A DNA stretch of 64,000 nt from positions 1 through 64,000 of the forward strand of contig CALSYL010000004.1 in the NCBI GenBank assembly GCA_943841495.1. The letters run 5' to 3'. This document shows positions 26,011 to 34,373 of the stretch, piece after piece; position 1 is the first letter of the stretch, and each line of letters starts with the position of its first letter. Both the position numbers and the translations under genes were made by a program. The notes beneath the pieces were generated by a model. It made no database searches. It saw only the letters and a program-made list of their open reading frames with translations, and was not told the DNA's origin. Source of the DNA: an uncultured bacterium (lineage in GTDB: Bacteria; Fidelibacterota; Marinisomatia; Marinisomatales; Marinisomataceae).

Positions 26011-26490
26011 TTATTTACTATTAATTGACAATCTACTTAATATATTAAGGTCAATTGATGTTTCTTCCTTGTATGTAGAAAGAACTAGATTAGATTGAGT
26101 TCTTGAAACTCCTGGCCAATTCTGGATCTTATAGAGTAAATCCTCAAGAGCTTGCGAGTTTTCAACTCTCACTTTTAAAATGTGTGAACCGCCACCAGTA
26201 ATAGAATGACACTCCATAACTGCTTCGCATTTGTTTGCCTCATCAACAAAGCTATTATAATGATCAGAATGCTCACTAACTATAAAGACAAAAGCTGTAA
26301 GATCTAAACCAGCATTTTTATGGTTCAAAATTCCTACAAATTTATTAATTAAGCTTTTATCGGTAAGTTTTTTAATTCGTTCGGTGACAGCAGGAATTGA
26401 TAGGTTTACTGCTTTTGCAATTTCGCTCGCAGAAGCCCTGCCATCAGCTTGTAGAATCTTTAATATTGATATATCTGTTTTATCTGTCAT
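26011..26490 (-). CDS. Lrp/AsnC family transcriptional regulator
   Basis: A 159-residue feast/famine regulator. The N-terminal winged helix-turn-helix (about residues 1-60) contains DISILKILQADGRASASEIA and LSIPAVTERIKKLTDK. The C-terminal RAM/AsnC ligand-binding domain contains the SITGGGSHILKVRVENSQ segment with the typical Gly-rich effector site. Such proteins bind amino acids and switch oligomeric state. It lies just upstream of glutamine synthetase on the same strand. Direct ATTAATAAA repeats occur on both sides of the gene, so autoregulation and control of glutamine synthetase are reasonable guesses. Confidence 0.92.
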   Translation of the reverse strand: MTDKTDISILKILQADGRASASEIAKAVNLSIPAVTERIKKLTDKSLINKFVGILNHKNAGLDLTAFVFIVSEHSDHYNSFVDEANKCEAVMECHSITGGGSHILKVRVENSQALEDLLYKIQNWPGVSRTQSNLVLSTYKEETSIDLNILSRLSINSK

Positions 26491-26500
26491 AATTAAAATT

Positions 26501-26549
26501 ATTAATAAAAAGTTAAAATTAATTAATAAATTAATGTATTATTAATAAA
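26501..26549. repeat. Three ATTAATAAA repeats upstream of the Lrp/AsnC gene
   Basis: Three copies of ATTAATAAA at 26501-26509, 26522-26530 and 26541-26549, spaced 21 and 19 bases (about two helical turns). They fill the gap between the divergent Lrp/AsnC gene and the gene at 26587. This is a candidate operator for autoregulation; A+T richness alone could produce part of the pattern. Confidence 0.45.
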
Positions 26550-26586
26550 TATAGTTAATGAATTAACGTTTAACAAAACAATAGGC

Positions 26587-27021
26587 ATGTCCATTAATAA
26601 AAAAGAATTAGAAGATTTAATACTACGAATTGAAGGTCTTGAAAAGAGACTAGACAAATTAGATCCAATTAGTAAAAGGAAACTTCCAAGTAAAAAAGAA
26701 CAAGTTGAAGAAATTCAAAACAATCTAGAAGAATGGTCAAAGAAATTTCCCAGCCTAGATGTTGAGTTTGAATTGCTCAAAATGCTGGATTGGTTAAAAG
26801 CAAATCAAAAACGTAAAAAAGATTATAAGGCATTTTTTAGAAACTGGTTGCGCAAATCATCTAATTCTGTTGAAAAAAAAGTTGAGGAAGTATATCGCTA
26901 TATTTATGGATGTAATAATAGAGATGATTGCAGTACACAAGAATCTGAGTACAAAGATATGTACATTTTTTGCAAAAAGTGTAGCGCGCAAAAAACTATA
27001 ATTAAATCTATTAAAAGTTAA
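26587..27021 (+). CDS. Hypothetical protein with coiled coil and cysteine-rich tail
   Basis: I do not recognise this 144-residue protein with certainty. Residues about 3-45 are heptad-like and charged (coiled coil). The middle block, LKMLDWLKANQKRKKDYKAF followed by FRNWLRK, resembles the WLxxN..RKK....F..NWL motif common in the C-terminal region of phage-type replication or DnaD-like proteins. The C-terminus has four cysteines (C-x5-C before and C-x2-C after, ending CKKC), suggesting a zinc ribbon. It diverges from the Lrp gene, and its stop interleaves with that of rplI in TTAA. A nucleic-acid-binding role is an inference. Confidence 0.6.
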   Translation: MSINKKELEDLILRIEGLEKRLDKLDPISKRKLPSKKEQVEEIQNNLEEWSKKFPSLDVEFELLKMLDWLKANQKRKKDYKAFFRNWLRKSSNSVEKKVEEVYRYIYGCNNRDDCSTQESEYKDMYIFCKKCSAQKTIIKSIKS

Positions 27022-27464
27022 ACTTCTTTTTCAACCATCAAACTTAAACTACCTGCAATATCAGCTGTAAAAATAATACCAATCTTATGCTCACCAAGAG
27101 TTTTAATTGGAGAACTTAAATCAATATACTTCTTATCAATTTCAATATTGTTTTCCTGTAGAAGTTTGACTATGTCAACTTTAGTAACTGATCCAAAAAG
27201 CTTCTCTCCTTCTTCAGACTTCATCTGAATACTAAGGTTAAGCTTTTCAATATCTTTTATGATTGATAGAAGTTTATCTTTTTGCATTTCAAGCTTTCTA
27301 TCTTCCAGCTTTTTGGCTTCTTCAATACTCTTTATTTGTTTCTTTGTAAATAAAATTGCTAGGTTTTGAGGCATCAAATAATTTCTGGCATATCCAGCCT
27401 TAACCTCAACAACATCACCTTGCTGGCCTAAGTTTAAAACATCTTCTTTTAAAATAACTTTCAT
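27018..27464 (-). CDS. rplI: 50S ribosomal protein L9
   Basis: Large-subunit protein of 148 residues. The N-terminal domain is MKVILKEDVLNLGQQGDVVE with the signature continuing VKAGYARNYLMP. A long connecting helix (about residues 45-80) and the C-terminal domain beginning MKSEEGEKLFGSVT follow. The ATG at 27464 is the natural start; the open frame to 27533 would run into rpsR and adds no homologous residues. The order rpsF-rpsR-rplI is the widely conserved operon, here without ssb between rpsF and rpsR. Confidence 0.96.
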   Translation of the reverse strand: MKVILKEDVLNLGQQGDVVEVKAGYARNYLMPQNLAILFTKKQIKSIEEAKKLEDRKLEMQKDKLLSIIKDIEKLNLSIQMKSEEGEKLFGSVTKVDIVKLLQENNIEIDKKYIDLSSPIKTLGEHKIGIIFTADIAGSLSLMVEKEV

Positions 27465-27465
27465 T

Positions 27466-27690
27466 TTAATCCCTGTCCACTGCGGCAAAAGGAAGTAGTG
27501 CAATATTTCTTGCTCTTTTGATAGCCAAGACAAGCTTTCTATGCATTTTACTACTAGTGCCAGTTACTCTTCTAGGGGTAATCTTACCCTGATCATTAAT
27601 AAACTTATTTAAAAGCTTAACATCTTTATAATCAACTTCTTGAATGTTATTTCTTTTAAAATAGCATGACTTTTTTCTACTTGATAACAT
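27466..27690 (-). CDS. rpsR: 30S ribosomal protein S18
   Basis: Small-subunit protein of 74 residues that pairs with S6 on the platform. The family signature is seen in [20 protein letters not shown] followed by [20 protein letters not shown] and RNIALLPF. The short N-terminus is basic. It overlaps rpsF by one base and precedes rplI by one base. No zinc-binding cysteine pattern is present beyond a single cysteine near residue 8. Confidence 0.97.
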   Translation of the reverse strand: MLSSRKKSCYFKRNNIQEVDYKDVKLLNKFINDQGKITPRRVTGTSSKMHRKLVLAIKRARNIALLPFAAVDRD

Positions 27691-28043
27691 TAATTCTCCT
27701 CCTGTACAGTATCTTCTTTTGTACTTTCATCATTATTTATTTCTAGCGAAGGTTTATCGTCAAGTTTAATAATCATATACTTCATAACTTCCTTATTTAA
27801 ATTCAAAAATACCTTGAATTCATTTACAAAGTTAGTGTCTTGAAATTCAGTATTAAGCAGTATATAGTTTCCATATTTATGCTTTTTTACATTGTACGCT
27901 AGTTGTTTTTTACCCCAAAAATCATGATTTATAATTGCATGTTTTTTCTTTTCTACAAAGTCCGAAACTTCGCTCATAACTCCTGCAATTTGATCTTTGC
28001 TATAATTAGGGTTTAATATATATAGTACTTCATAGTAATTCAT
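27690..28043 (-). CDS. rpsF: 30S ribosomal protein S6
   Basis: Small-subunit protein of 117 residues. It opens [18 protein letters not shown], then contains [20 protein letters not shown] and the [10 protein letters not shown] strand typical of S6, with an acidic tail. The ATG at 28043 is preferred over one at 28055 because GGAG lies 6 bases upstream of it, and because the upstream ATG overlaps both that site and the hppA stop. It opens the rpsF-rpsR-rplI unit directly behind hppA. Confidence 0.95.
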   Translation of the reverse strand: MNYYEVLYILNPNYSKDQIAGVMSEVSDFVEKKKHAIINHDFWGKKQLAYNVKKHKYGNYILLNTEFQDTNFVNEFKVFLNLNKEVMKYMIIKLDDKPSLEINNDESTKEDTVQEEN

Positions 28044-28054
28044 AAACTTCTCCA

Positions 28055-30094
28055 TTATAAAAGTGGTGCAATAACAAGTGATACCACTGATATTAGTTTT
28101 ATTAAAATATTTAATGATGGGCCTGCAGTATCTTTAAATGGATCGCCTACTGTGTCGCCAACAACCGCAGCCTTATGAGCAGCACTGCCTTTTCCACCGT
28201 GATGTCCTGATTCAATATATTTCTTAGCATTGTCCCATGAACCACCTGCGTTGGACATAAAGATAGCTAACAATACACCAGTCACGGTAACACCAGCTAA
28301 TATTCCACCCAACATTTCTTTTTGACCTAGTACTAATCCAAAGAAAATTGGTGTGAATACTGCTAACGCTCCAGGCAGAACCATTTTATTAATTGCTGCT
28401 GTGGTAGCAATATCTACGCACTTCGCATAATCTGCTTTTGCCTTACCATCTAACAATCCTTTGATTTCTCTAAATTGCCTTCTTACTTCTTCAATCATTT
28501 CGAACGCAGCGTCCCCGACAGCTTGCATTGCTAATGCTGAAAATACAAATGGAAGTGAAGAACCAATTAATAACCCTGCCATAACAGTAGGGTTGTTAAT
28601 GTCTAAGGTTAGTCCACCGACAGTTTCTCTAAATGCGGCAAACAATGCTAATGATGTTAATGCAGCAGATCCAATAGCAAACCCTTTTCCTATCGCAGCT
28701 GTGGTATTTCCTACAGCATCCAACTTATCAGTTCTTTCTCTTACTTCCTTAGGAAGCTCTGCCATTTCAGCAATACCCCCAGCATTGTCTGCTATGGGCC
28801 CATATGCATCAACTGCTAATTGAATTCCTATTGTTGATAACATACCTAAAGCTGCTAATGCAATACCATACAAATGTGCAAAGTGATACGCCCCTAAAAT
28901 TGAAAGCGCAATAACCAATACAGGGAGTGCAGTAGAATACATTCCATTAGCTAACCCTGATATGATATTTGTTGCAGAGCCGGTTTCACTTGCTGCAGCG
29001 ACATCTTGTGAAGGTTTCTGATGATCTGAAGTATAATATTCTGTTAATACTCCAATCAAAATACCAGATACTAAACCAACAACAGTGGCTAAAAATAAAT
29101 CAAGGGCTACAACGCTTTGATATCCATCTGTTAATGATACTGGATCGCTAATTAAATAATTTATTAAAAAATAACTAACAACTGTCATAACAGCGCCTGA
29201 GCCAAATACTCCAATATTAAGTGCTGTTTGAGGGTTGCCGCCTTCTTTTGTTTTGACAAAGAAGGTCCCAAAAATTGAAACTATAATGCCAGCGGCAGCT
29301 AAAAATAAAGGTAAAAAGACTAAGCTTTTTTCTCCAGCTGAAGCAGCTAAAACCATCGCACCAATCATTGAACCAACATATGATTCAAATAGGTCGGCAC
29401 CCATTCCTGCCACATCGCCTACATTATCTCCTACGTTATCAGCTATTGTTGCTGGATTTCTAGGGTCATCTTCTGGTATGCCAGCTTCCACCTTCCCTAC
29501 CAGGTCAGCTCCTACGTCTGCGGCTTTTGTATATATTCCTCCGCCAACACGAGCAAATAGAGCTATAGATGAGGCGCCCATTGCAAAGCCAGAAACCTTA
29601 GTCATAACTAAAGAGAAATCTGGTGCGGTACCTAACCCACCATATAAGAAAAATAATAATGAAAGGCCTAAAATACCTAGTCCAACAACATTCATGCCCA
29701 TTACAACTCCACCATTAAACGCCACGCTTAACGCTTTGCTTAAGCTGGTTCTGGCAGCTTCGGTAGTTCTGTGATTAGCAAGGGTTGCAACTCTCATACC
29801 TAGCGCTCCAGCTAGACCGCTACAAACTGCACCCACTATAAAAGAAAAAGCAACCTCTGTTGTATTTGATGACATGTTTACCCAATACAAAAGTGCGGAT
29901 ACGGTCAAAACAAATACAGTTAATACTTTATATTCTCTCACAAGAAAAGCTGTTGCTCCCTCACGGATTGCTAAACCTATTTCTTGCATTTTTTCATTTC
30001 CTGGATTTTGTTTTGAAATCCAGCTACTTCTCATTAATCCGAATACGACTGCCAAAACTCCTGACAGTGGTATTAAATAGTATAGATTTTCCAC
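28055..30094 (-). CDS. hppA: Membrane-bound ion-pumping pyrophosphatase
   Basis: Couples pyrophosphate hydrolysis to export of H+ or Na+ across the inner membrane. It has 679 residues and about 16 membrane helices. Substrate and metal motifs are [40 protein letters not shown] and the late [20 protein letters not shown]. The stretch [18 protein letters not shown] has alanine at the position that is lysine in K+-independent enzymes, so this is probably a K+-dependent type; whether it pumps H+ or Na+ is not decided. Start is GTG, overlapping the pth stop (TAGTG). It lies directly upstream of rpsF. Confidence 0.95.
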   Translation of the reverse strand: MENLYYLIPLSGVLAVVFGLMRSSWISKQNPGNEKMQEIGLAIREGATAFLVREYKVLTVFVLTVSALLYWVNMSSNTTEVAFSFIVGAVCSGLAGALGMRVATLANHRTTEAARTSLSKALSVAFNGGVVMGMNVVGLGILGLSLLFFLYGGLGTAPDFSLVMTKVSGFAMGASSIALFARVGGGIYTKAADVGADLVGKVEAGIPEDDPRNPATIADNVGDNVGDVAGMGADLFESYVGSMIGAMVLAASAGEKSLVFLPLFLAAAGIIVSIFGTFFVKTKEGGNPQTALNIGVFGSGAVMTVVSYFLINYLISDPVSLTDGYQSVVALDLFLATVVGLVSGILIGVLTEYYTSDHQKPSQDVAAASETGSATNIISGLANGMYSTALPVLVIALSILGAYHFAHLYGIALAALGMLSTIGIQLAVDAYGPIADNAGGIAEMAELPKEVRERTDKLDAVGNTTAAIGKGFAIGSAALTSLALFAAFRETVGGLTLDINNPTVMAGLLIGSSLPFVFSALAMQAVGDAAFEMIEEVRRQFREIKGLLDGKAKADYAKCVDIATTAAINKMVLPGALAVFTPIFFGLVLGQKEMLGGILAGVTVTGVLLAIFMSNAGGSWDNAKKYIESGHHGGKGSAAHKAAVVGDTVGDPFKDTAGPSLNILIKLISVVSLVIAPLL

Positions 30095-30663
30095 TATGCT
30101 ACTCCTATAGTTTGATTATTAAAATTATTCATTGTGAATTCTTCTCCATTTTCTAATAATGAAGTCATTGCTTCACTTGAAAAAGACAATACGTCTTCAA
30201 CAAGCGCATTATAACGACTATGGAAAGGCTTTAAAACATACTTTTCTGAAGGTCTTTTATAATCTGAAGCTGCAATACCAACCTTTAATCTCTTTATATT
30301 GTTTGTTGATAAATATTTAATAATAGACTTCATTCCATTATGACATCCGTCGCCTCCGTCAGTTTTAAATCTTATTTCACCTAAAGGAAGATCAACATCA
30401 TCAAAAACAATGACTAGATCTTCTTTTTTTGCTTTATAAAAATTTAAAACTTCATTGATGATAGTTCCGCTATTGTTCATACCAGTAGTTGGTTTAATTA
30501 GCATAAAACTTGAACCTTTTTTGGCAACAAAATAATTACCTTTCCCGGGCTTAAACTCTAAACCATGCTGTTTAGCAAAACCATCTAATACCCAATAGCC
30601 AACATTGTGTTTAGTATTGTGGTACTTTAGTTCATGATTGCCCAAGCCAACAAAAATCATCAT
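30094..30663 (-). CDS. pth: Peptidyl-tRNA hydrolase
   Basis: Releases stalled peptides from peptidyl-tRNA. It has 189 residues. The N-terminal motif [20 protein letters not shown] carries the catalytic histidine. [13 protein letters not shown], then [10 protein letters not shown] and [15 protein letters not shown] with [12 protein letters not shown] (a variant of GGxxGHNG) complete the family pattern. GGxGxHNG is slightly changed to GGDGCHNG, which is tolerable. It abuts rplY and overlaps hppA by a base. The rplY-pth pairing is widely conserved. Confidence 0.94.
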   Translation of the reverse strand: MMIFVGLGNHELKYHNTKHNVGYWVLDGFAKQHGLEFKPGKGNYFVAKKGSSFMLIKPTTGMNNSGTIINEVLNFYKAKKEDLVIVFDDVDLPLGEIRFKTDGGDGCHNGMKSIIKYLSTNNIKRLKVGIAASDYKRPSEKYVLKPFHSRYNALVEDVLSFSSEAMTSLLENGEEFTMNNFNNQTIGVA

Positions 30664-31358
30664 TACCCTTCTTCTCCTGATTTATCAGATGATTCTTCGG
30701 TATTTTCTTTTGATGTGTTTTCATCTGAATCTGCGCTTGAACCTTCTGAGTCTGCGTCTTCAGTATCGCTATCTATGTCATCCATAGAATCAGCGCTTTC
30801 TTCCGCTTCTTGCTTAGGCTCTTGAACTGAAACCACTGCAATATCTTCAGCTGTTATCATCTCAACATCGCTTGGTAAAGTAATATCTTTAACAAACAAG
30901 TTTGTGTTCATTTCCATTTCTGTAACATCAATCTCAAGAAACTCTGGAATTTCTGCTGGTCTACATTTTACTGTAACCGAATTTAACATTTGTGTTAAAA
31001 GTCCACCAAGTTTCACTCCTTGGGACTCTCCTACGCTTCTGATAGACACCTCTAAAGAAATCTTCTCGTCTTCTTTTACTTTTTGGAAATCTATATGCAT
31101 AATTTCATCAGTTACTGGATGATATTGTATCTCTTTTACTAAAACAAACTGGTTTTTGTCTTCAACATTAACCTCAAAGATCATTTGACCCGTTCTTAGC
31201 GCCTTATTTAAACTTATCTTATCTACAGATAGAGGGGTGGCCTCGACTCCAGAATGATAAACTACAGCTGGCACTTTATTTTGCAATCTAATTCTTCTGG
31301 ATGCTGATGTGCCGTGCTCTTTTCTTATATCTACATTTAATTTTTCAAATTTGCTCAT
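30663..31358 (-). CDS. rplY: 50S ribosomal protein L25/Ctc form
   Basis: 5S rRNA-binding protein of 231 residues in the long TL5/Ctc form. The N-terminal L25 domain (about 1-95) has RKEHGTSASRRIRLQNKVPA and VKEIQYHPVTDEIMHIDF. The C-terminal TL5 domain follows (about 96-185). The last 45 residues are an acidic Glu/Ser/Asp-rich tail of low complexity. It overlaps prs by 4 bases and abuts pth, the standard prs-rplY-pth order. Confidence 0.95.
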   Translation of the reverse strand: MSKFEKLNVDIRKEHGTSASRRIRLQNKVPAVVYHSGVEATPLSVDKISLNKALRTGQMIFEVNVEDKNQFVLVKEIQYHPVTDEIMHIDFQKVKEDEKISLEVSIRSVGESQGVKLGGLLTQMLNSVTVKCRPAEIPEFLEIDVTEMEMNTNLFVKDITLPSDVEMITAEDIAVVSVQEPKQEAEESADSMDDIDSDTEDADSEGSSADSDENTSKENTEESSDKSGEEG

Positions 31359-32317
31359 ATTACTTTCCTAAATAGTTGACTTACTGATTCACCATTATGA
31401 ATCCTGTTAATTGTTTCTGCAAAAATTTTTGCAGAAGAAATAATTTTTAGTTTACTTAAATTTTTTATTTCTGCCGTATTTGTTGTATCAGTTAAAAAAA
31501 TTGAATCTATAGTATCATCAGATAATCTTTCAATTGCTTCTCCCGACAAAATACCGTGCGTTGCAGCAACCGTAACGCTCAACGCGCCTTTTTCTTTTGC
31601 CACTTTAGCTGCATTTAAAATAGTGCCTGCAGTATCAATCATATCATCAACAATTAAAACATGTTGTCTATCGAGCTCACCTACTACAGATACAATCTCA
31701 GATTGATTATGTCCATTTCTTCTTTTATCAACCAAGGCAAAACTCATTCCGAGCATTTTGGCATAAGACTGCCCAAGCTTACTGGAACCCATATCTGGAA
31801 TCAACACTGTAAAATTCTTTTCACTAGACAGCTTCTTACAATATTTTTCAAGCTCTGGCATGAGAACCAAACTACCATAAATATTGTCTATAGGTTTAGA
31901 AGAAAATCCCTGAATCTGTGTTGAGTGAAGGTCCATTGTTACAATTCTATCTGCTCCAGCTTTAATAAAAATATCCATCATTACTTTAGCAGAAATAGGT
32001 ACTCTTGGTTCATCTTTTCTATCCTGTCTTGAATAACCAAAATATGGCATGATCACATTAATTCTTTGCGCGCTAGCTCTTTTAGCAGCATCAATGAGAA
32101 GTGCTAATTCTAATACATTTTCTGCGGGTGCGTTGGTAGATTGAACAAGATAAATGTCATTCCCCCTTAAGTTTTCTTCGAACTTTACCCAAATCTCCCC
32201 ATCACTAAAACGCTCTATACTAAGCTGGCCAAGAGATACACCACACTCTTGTGCAATTTTTTTTGCAAGTACAGGATTACTTGATCCCGCGAATATTTTT
32301 TTTACATATTTACCCAT
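31355..32317 (-). CDS. prs: Ribose-phosphate pyrophosphokinase
   Basis: Makes PRPP from ribose 5-phosphate and ATP for nucleotide, histidine and NAD synthesis. It has 320 residues. Motifs are FSDGEIWVKFEENLRGNDIY, the ATP-site PYFGYSRQDRKDEPR, MDLHSTQIQGFSSKPIDN, and the PRPP loop VLIVDDMIDTAGTI. The ATG at 32317 lies only 7 bases after the mature 3' end of tRNA-Gln, so processing of that tRNA would leave an mRNA that is almost leaderless. No ribosome site is visible in those 7 bases. Confidence 0.96.
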   Translation of the reverse strand: MGKYVKKIFAGSSNPVLAKKIAQECGVSLGQLSIERFSDGEIWVKFEENLRGNDIYLVQSTNAPAENVLELALLIDAAKRASAQRINVIMPYFGYSRQDRKDEPRVPISAKVMMDIFIKAGADRIVTMDLHSTQIQGFSSKPIDNIYGSLVLMPELEKYCKKLSSEKNFTVLIPDMGSSKLGQSYAKMLGMSFALVDKRRNGHNQSEIVSVVGELDRQHVLIVDDMIDTAGTILNAAKVAKEKGALSVTVAATHGILSGEAIERLSDDTIDSIFLTDTTNTAEIKNLSKLKIISSAKIFAETINRIHNGESVSQLFRKVI

Positions 32318-32324
32318 ATTTTTG

Positions 32325-32396
32325 TTGGGGAGCAGGGACTCGAACCCCGACTGCCTGGACCAAAACCAGGTGTCCTGCCAATTAGACGACTCCCCA
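32325..32396 (-). tRNA. tRNA-Gln (anticodon TTG)
   Basis: Cloverleaf read on the minus strand. The acceptor is TGGGGAG paired with CTCCCCA (7 pairs). The D arm contains AATTGGCA, and the anticodon arm is CCTGG-TTTTGGT-CCAGG with anticodon TTG, decoding CAA (and CAG by wobble). The T arm is GGGGT-TCGAGTC-CCTGC-like with TTCGAGT. The discriminator is A, and CCA is not encoded (CAA follows). It sits 3 bases after ispE and 7 before prs, inside a protein operon. Confidence 0.93.
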
Positions 32397-32399
32397 AAA

Positions 32400-33239
32400 T
32401 TATGTCATTGGATTTACATAGTAAGTAGAGTAGTGGGGACTGAAGAAAGCTTGTGCCTTTAGCACATCTGCTTTTGAAGGAAATATTCCAAACACAGTCG
32501 AACCCGTACCCGACAAACTGGCGTATATAGCACCTAAATCCATGATTTTCAATTTTATGTCGCCAATTTCTGGATGTGTTTTAAAAACATACATCTCAAA
32601 ATCATTTTTAAATAACTTAGAACTAAAATTATTATTTTTTAGTTCTTTCAATAATTGCGACAAGTTAATGTCCATACCTTCATTTAACAAATGGTTTTTT
32701 AAATCCAAAAAAGCTTCTTTTGTCTTTATTTTAATTTTGGGCTTCACCAGCAATAAGTGTTCTGGAATAAATACGTCTGGAAGTCTTTTTAAAGCCTCCC
32801 CTCTTTTTGTTCCAAGCTGAATTCCCCCATTGATGAAAAAAGATGAATCTGAACTCACCTTGCTTGCTAATTCTAGCATCTCTTCGTTGGTTAAAGACAA
32901 ATTAAATAGCGTATTTATTCCTTTAATTATTGCAGATCCATTGCTTGATCCTCCTCCCAAGCCTGCATTGATTGGTATATTTTTTGAGATTAAAATTTCA
33001 ACATTTGGAATTGTGGGAAACCTTTGTTTAATAAGGTTGTATGCAATGGTACCAAAATTTTCTTTTTCTTTTATTGAAGAAAGACTGGTTTTACAAGAAA
33101 AATATTTTGACTCTTTTATTTTTATATTGTCAAATAAGTTTATTTCTTGAAAGACTGTCGTAAGATTATGAAATCCATCTTTGCGTTTATTATGAACATG
33201 GAGTCCTAAGTTTATTTTGGCGTATGATTTTAGATCCAT
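32400..33239 (-). CDS. ispE: 4-diphosphocytidyl-2-C-methyl-D-erythritol kinase
   Basis: GHMP kinase of the MEP pathway that phosphorylates CDP-ME. It has 279 residues. It opens MDLKSYAKINLGLHV (AKINLxLxV is the family motif), then has KRKDGFHNLTTVFQEINL. The ATP-binding loop is IPINAGLGGGSSNGSA and the late motif is SLSGTGSTVFGIF. The ATG at 33239 overlaps ispDF by 10 bases; a start at 33272 lies deeper inside ispDF and adds unrelated residues. tRNA-Gln follows 3 bases downstream. Confidence 0.94.
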   Translation of the reverse strand: MDLKSYAKINLGLHVHNKRKDGFHNLTTVFQEINLFDNIKIKESKYFSCKTSLSSIKEKENFGTIAYNLIKQRFPTIPNVEILISKNIPINAGLGGGSSNGSAIIKGINTLFNLSLTNEEMLELASKVSSDSSFFINGGIQLGTKRGEALKRLPDVFIPEHLLLVKPKIKIKTKEAFLDLKNHLLNEGMDINLSQLLKELKNNNFSSKLFKNDFEMYVFKTHPEIGDIKLKIMDLGAIYASLSGTGSTVFGIFPSKADVLKAQAFFSPHYSTYYVNPMT

Positions 33240-34369
33240 TTTTTTATAACAATAATTACTTCTGCTCCCCACCCATTAGACATATCTACATATTTTAATC
33301 CATTGCTCGTTGTACCTTTAATTGATATCGAATCAGTGGGAATACCTAGTGCTGAGCTTAAAGATTCAGTAATTTTATTTTTGTGTGGTGAAATTTTTGG
33401 TTCATTTAAAACAATAGATGCGTCAATATTTATAATTGAAATATTTTTAGGCATCATAGCAACGACTCTTTTTAATAGCTCTATGCTTGATATATTGTAA
33501 AATTCATCTGTGTTGGGGAAATGTTGGCCAATATCACCAACATTTAAAGCTCCACAAAGTGCATCTATCACTGCATGCGTTAAAACATCTCCATCAGAAT
33601 GTGCTTCAGATTTAAATTTACAATCTATTTTATGTCCCCCTACAACAATACCATCCCCTTCAACAAGGGTATGAAAATCTATACCTATTCCTGACATTGT
33701 CTGTCCTTCTACTGCTTTTGATATAAATTCTATGTCTTTTTTGGTTGTCAATTTTGTGTTTACTTTTTCACTTTCAAATATTTGGACTTTATGTCCTGCG
33801 TTCTCAACAATAGCAGCTTCATCTGTGAACTCATTCATGCTGTTAAGATTATAATTATAGCTATCATTTAAAATTTTATAATCGAAAACTTGAGGAGTTT
33901 CTGCTGTCCACAGATAAGTTCTATCTACTGTAAATTCTGAGCAATTATTTTTAACAGATCGCACTGTGTCATTTATCTTTTTTCCAAGAACTACTGCTTT
34001 ATATTTTTTAGAAAAAGCATTTAAACTTATTAGCACATCACTTTGAATAAGGGGCCTTGCTGCATCATGAATGAACACCTTAGAATTTTTATTTTTAATT
34101 TCATTGAAGGCGTTGTATACAGATGTGGATCTTGTATTCCCACCTTCAACAATTGTTACATTTTTATATTCATCGCTTTCTATTTCTTTTTTTATCGTAT
34201 TAATTAATTCTTTATGGAGAACTAAAAAAATTTGTGAGAATATTTTGGATGATATGAAAGCATCGAGTGAGTATTTATAAACAGCTTTACCATGAATGAG
34301 TTGTATCTGTTTAAACGAACCAAATCTTTCTCCAGCCCCTGCACCAACTATGATTGCAATATTTTCCAT
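33230..34369 (-). CDS. ispDF: Bifunctional IspD/IspF protein
   Basis: A 379-residue fusion of two MEP-pathway enzymes. The N-terminal part (about 1-220) is the cytidylyltransferase IspD: IIVGAGAGERFGSFKQIQL nucleotide loop and VFIHDAARPLIQ. The C-terminal part (from about 225) is the cyclodiphosphate synthase IspF: MSGIGIDFHTLVEGDG with the metal-binding D and H, then SEAHSDGDVLTHAVIDALCG and NVGDIGQHFPNTD. The N-terminal glycine-rich motif is VGAGAGERFG, where LAAGxGxRM is usual. Start is ATG at 34369, or TTG one codon earlier. IspE, the step between the two activities, is encoded next. Confidence 0.94.
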   Translation of the reverse strand: MENIAIIVGAGAGERFGSFKQIQLIHGKAVYKYSLDAFISSKIFSQIFLVLHKELINTIKKEIESDEYKNVTIVEGGNTRSTSVYNAFNEIKNKNSKVFIHDAARPLIQSDVLISLNAFSKKYKAVVLGKKINDTVRSVKNNCSEFTVDRTYLWTAETPQVFDYKILNDSYNYNLNSMNEFTDEAAIVENAGHKVQIFESEKVNTKLTTKKDIEFISKAVEGQTMSGIGIDFHTLVEGDGIVVGGHKIDCKFKSEAHSDGDVLTHAVIDALCGALNVGDIGQHFPNTDEFYNISSIELLKRVVAMMPKNISIINIDASIVLNEPKISPHKNKITESLSSALGIPTDSISIKGTTSNGLKYVDMSNGWGAEVIIVIKKWI

Positions 34370-34373
34370 CAAA

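Noticed and set aside
29235-29774. Long open frame of 179 codons on the plus strand inside hppA
   Set aside because: It is the mirror of a conserved pyrophosphatase and has no family features. Its proline- and threonine-rich composition follows from reading hppA backwards.
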